Source: an uncultured Coprococcus sp.
Lineage (GTDB): Bacteria > Bacillota_A > Clostridia > Lachnospirales > Lachnospiraceae
Assembly (NCBI GenBank): GCA_900767685.1
Contig: CAAGAB010000185.1
Location: forward strand, 1 to 5,885
DNA length: 5,885 bases
Direction of reading: 5' to 3'
The position numbers were made by a program, and so were the translations under genes. Below, in pieces: positions 5,877 to 5,885 of the stretch. The notes under the pieces were generated by a model that searched no databases, was not told the DNA's origin, and saw only the letters and a list, made by a program, of their open reading frames with translations. Within the stretch, counting starts at the first letter, position 1. Each line of letters begins with the position of its first letter.

Positions 5877-5885
5877 AGATAACAA

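Larger units (their letters stand above)
5403..5885 (+). other. Gene-free region and probable long 5' leader of the next gene
   Basis: If the promoter at 5368-5396 is used, the transcript would carry about 480 nt before the next start codon. The first part (5403-5581) is AT-rich and holds only weak structure: GATTTT (5442-5447) with AAAATC (5463-5468), and a partial CGAAGGACATT (5526-5536). No coding signal is convincing there. The second part is element B (5582-5855), followed by the ribosome binding site at 5871. I recognise no known riboswitch or T-box in it. The frame from ATG 5519 happens to stay open to the edge but lacks a ribosome binding site and runs through the palindromes, so it is not called as a gene. 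Confidence 0.45.

Noticed and set aside
5519..5885. Frame open from ATG 5519 through the right edge (122 codons)
   Set aside because: It has no ribosome binding site, it runs through both arms of element B and across the strong ribosome binding site at 5871, and its translation, rich in Arg and His, resembles no family I know. The open frame is most likely accidental.
1..5885. CRISPR array, tRNA or rRNA genes
   Set aside because: There are no regularly spaced direct repeats, and no cloverleaf or rRNA sequence was seen on either strand.

Overview
The window is a stretch of a branched-chain amino acid biosynthesis cluster, read entirely on the + strand in the order leuD (5' end cut off), leuB, ilvD, ilvB. 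It then runs into about 600 nt without a convincing gene and stops a few bases after a strong ribosome binding site, so another gene very probably starts just past the right edge. Moderate base composition, frequent AGA arginine codons, AGGAG-type ribosome binding sites and the protein sequences themselves suggest a Firmicute of the class Clostridia, most likely a Lachnospiraceae gut or rumen anaerobe. The species cannot be told from this window.

Layout: leuD 1-405 (small subunit of isopropylmalate isomerase, C-terminal 134 residues); spacer with a 9-bp stem just before the leuB ribosome binding site; leuB 470-1552; a 278-nt spacer with a truncated repeat (1570-1595) and a full palindromic element (element A, 1665-1787); ilvD 1831-3501; a 109-nt spacer with a bipartite stem; ilvB 3611-5284; a terminator-like hairpin (5312-5347); a good sigma-A-type promoter candidate (5368-5396); then a potential leader of about 480 nt holding a large folded element (element B, 5582-5855) and a ribosome binding site at 5871.

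IlvB makes acetolactate or acetohydroxybutyrate and IlvD dehydrates the later dihydroxy acids to the 2-keto acids of valine and isoleucine. LeuCD and LeuB carry 2-isopropylmalate on to the keto acid of leucine. The reductoisomerase (ilvC), leuA, leuC and the regulatory subunit ilvN are not in the window. The hairpin and promoter after ilvB suggest that the next gene has its own transcript.

The genes are ordinary; the spacers are the interesting part. Elements A and B share a set of short conserved blocks in the same order and orientation. Their outer arms have unrelated sequences, yet each pair of arms is perfectly or almost perfectly self-complementary. Each full element also has a shorter partial copy of its own left end 108-110 nt upstream. 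This looks like a family of structured intergenic repeats or RNAs whose outer helix is kept by pairing rather than by sequence. I cannot match it to a named family from sequence reading alone.
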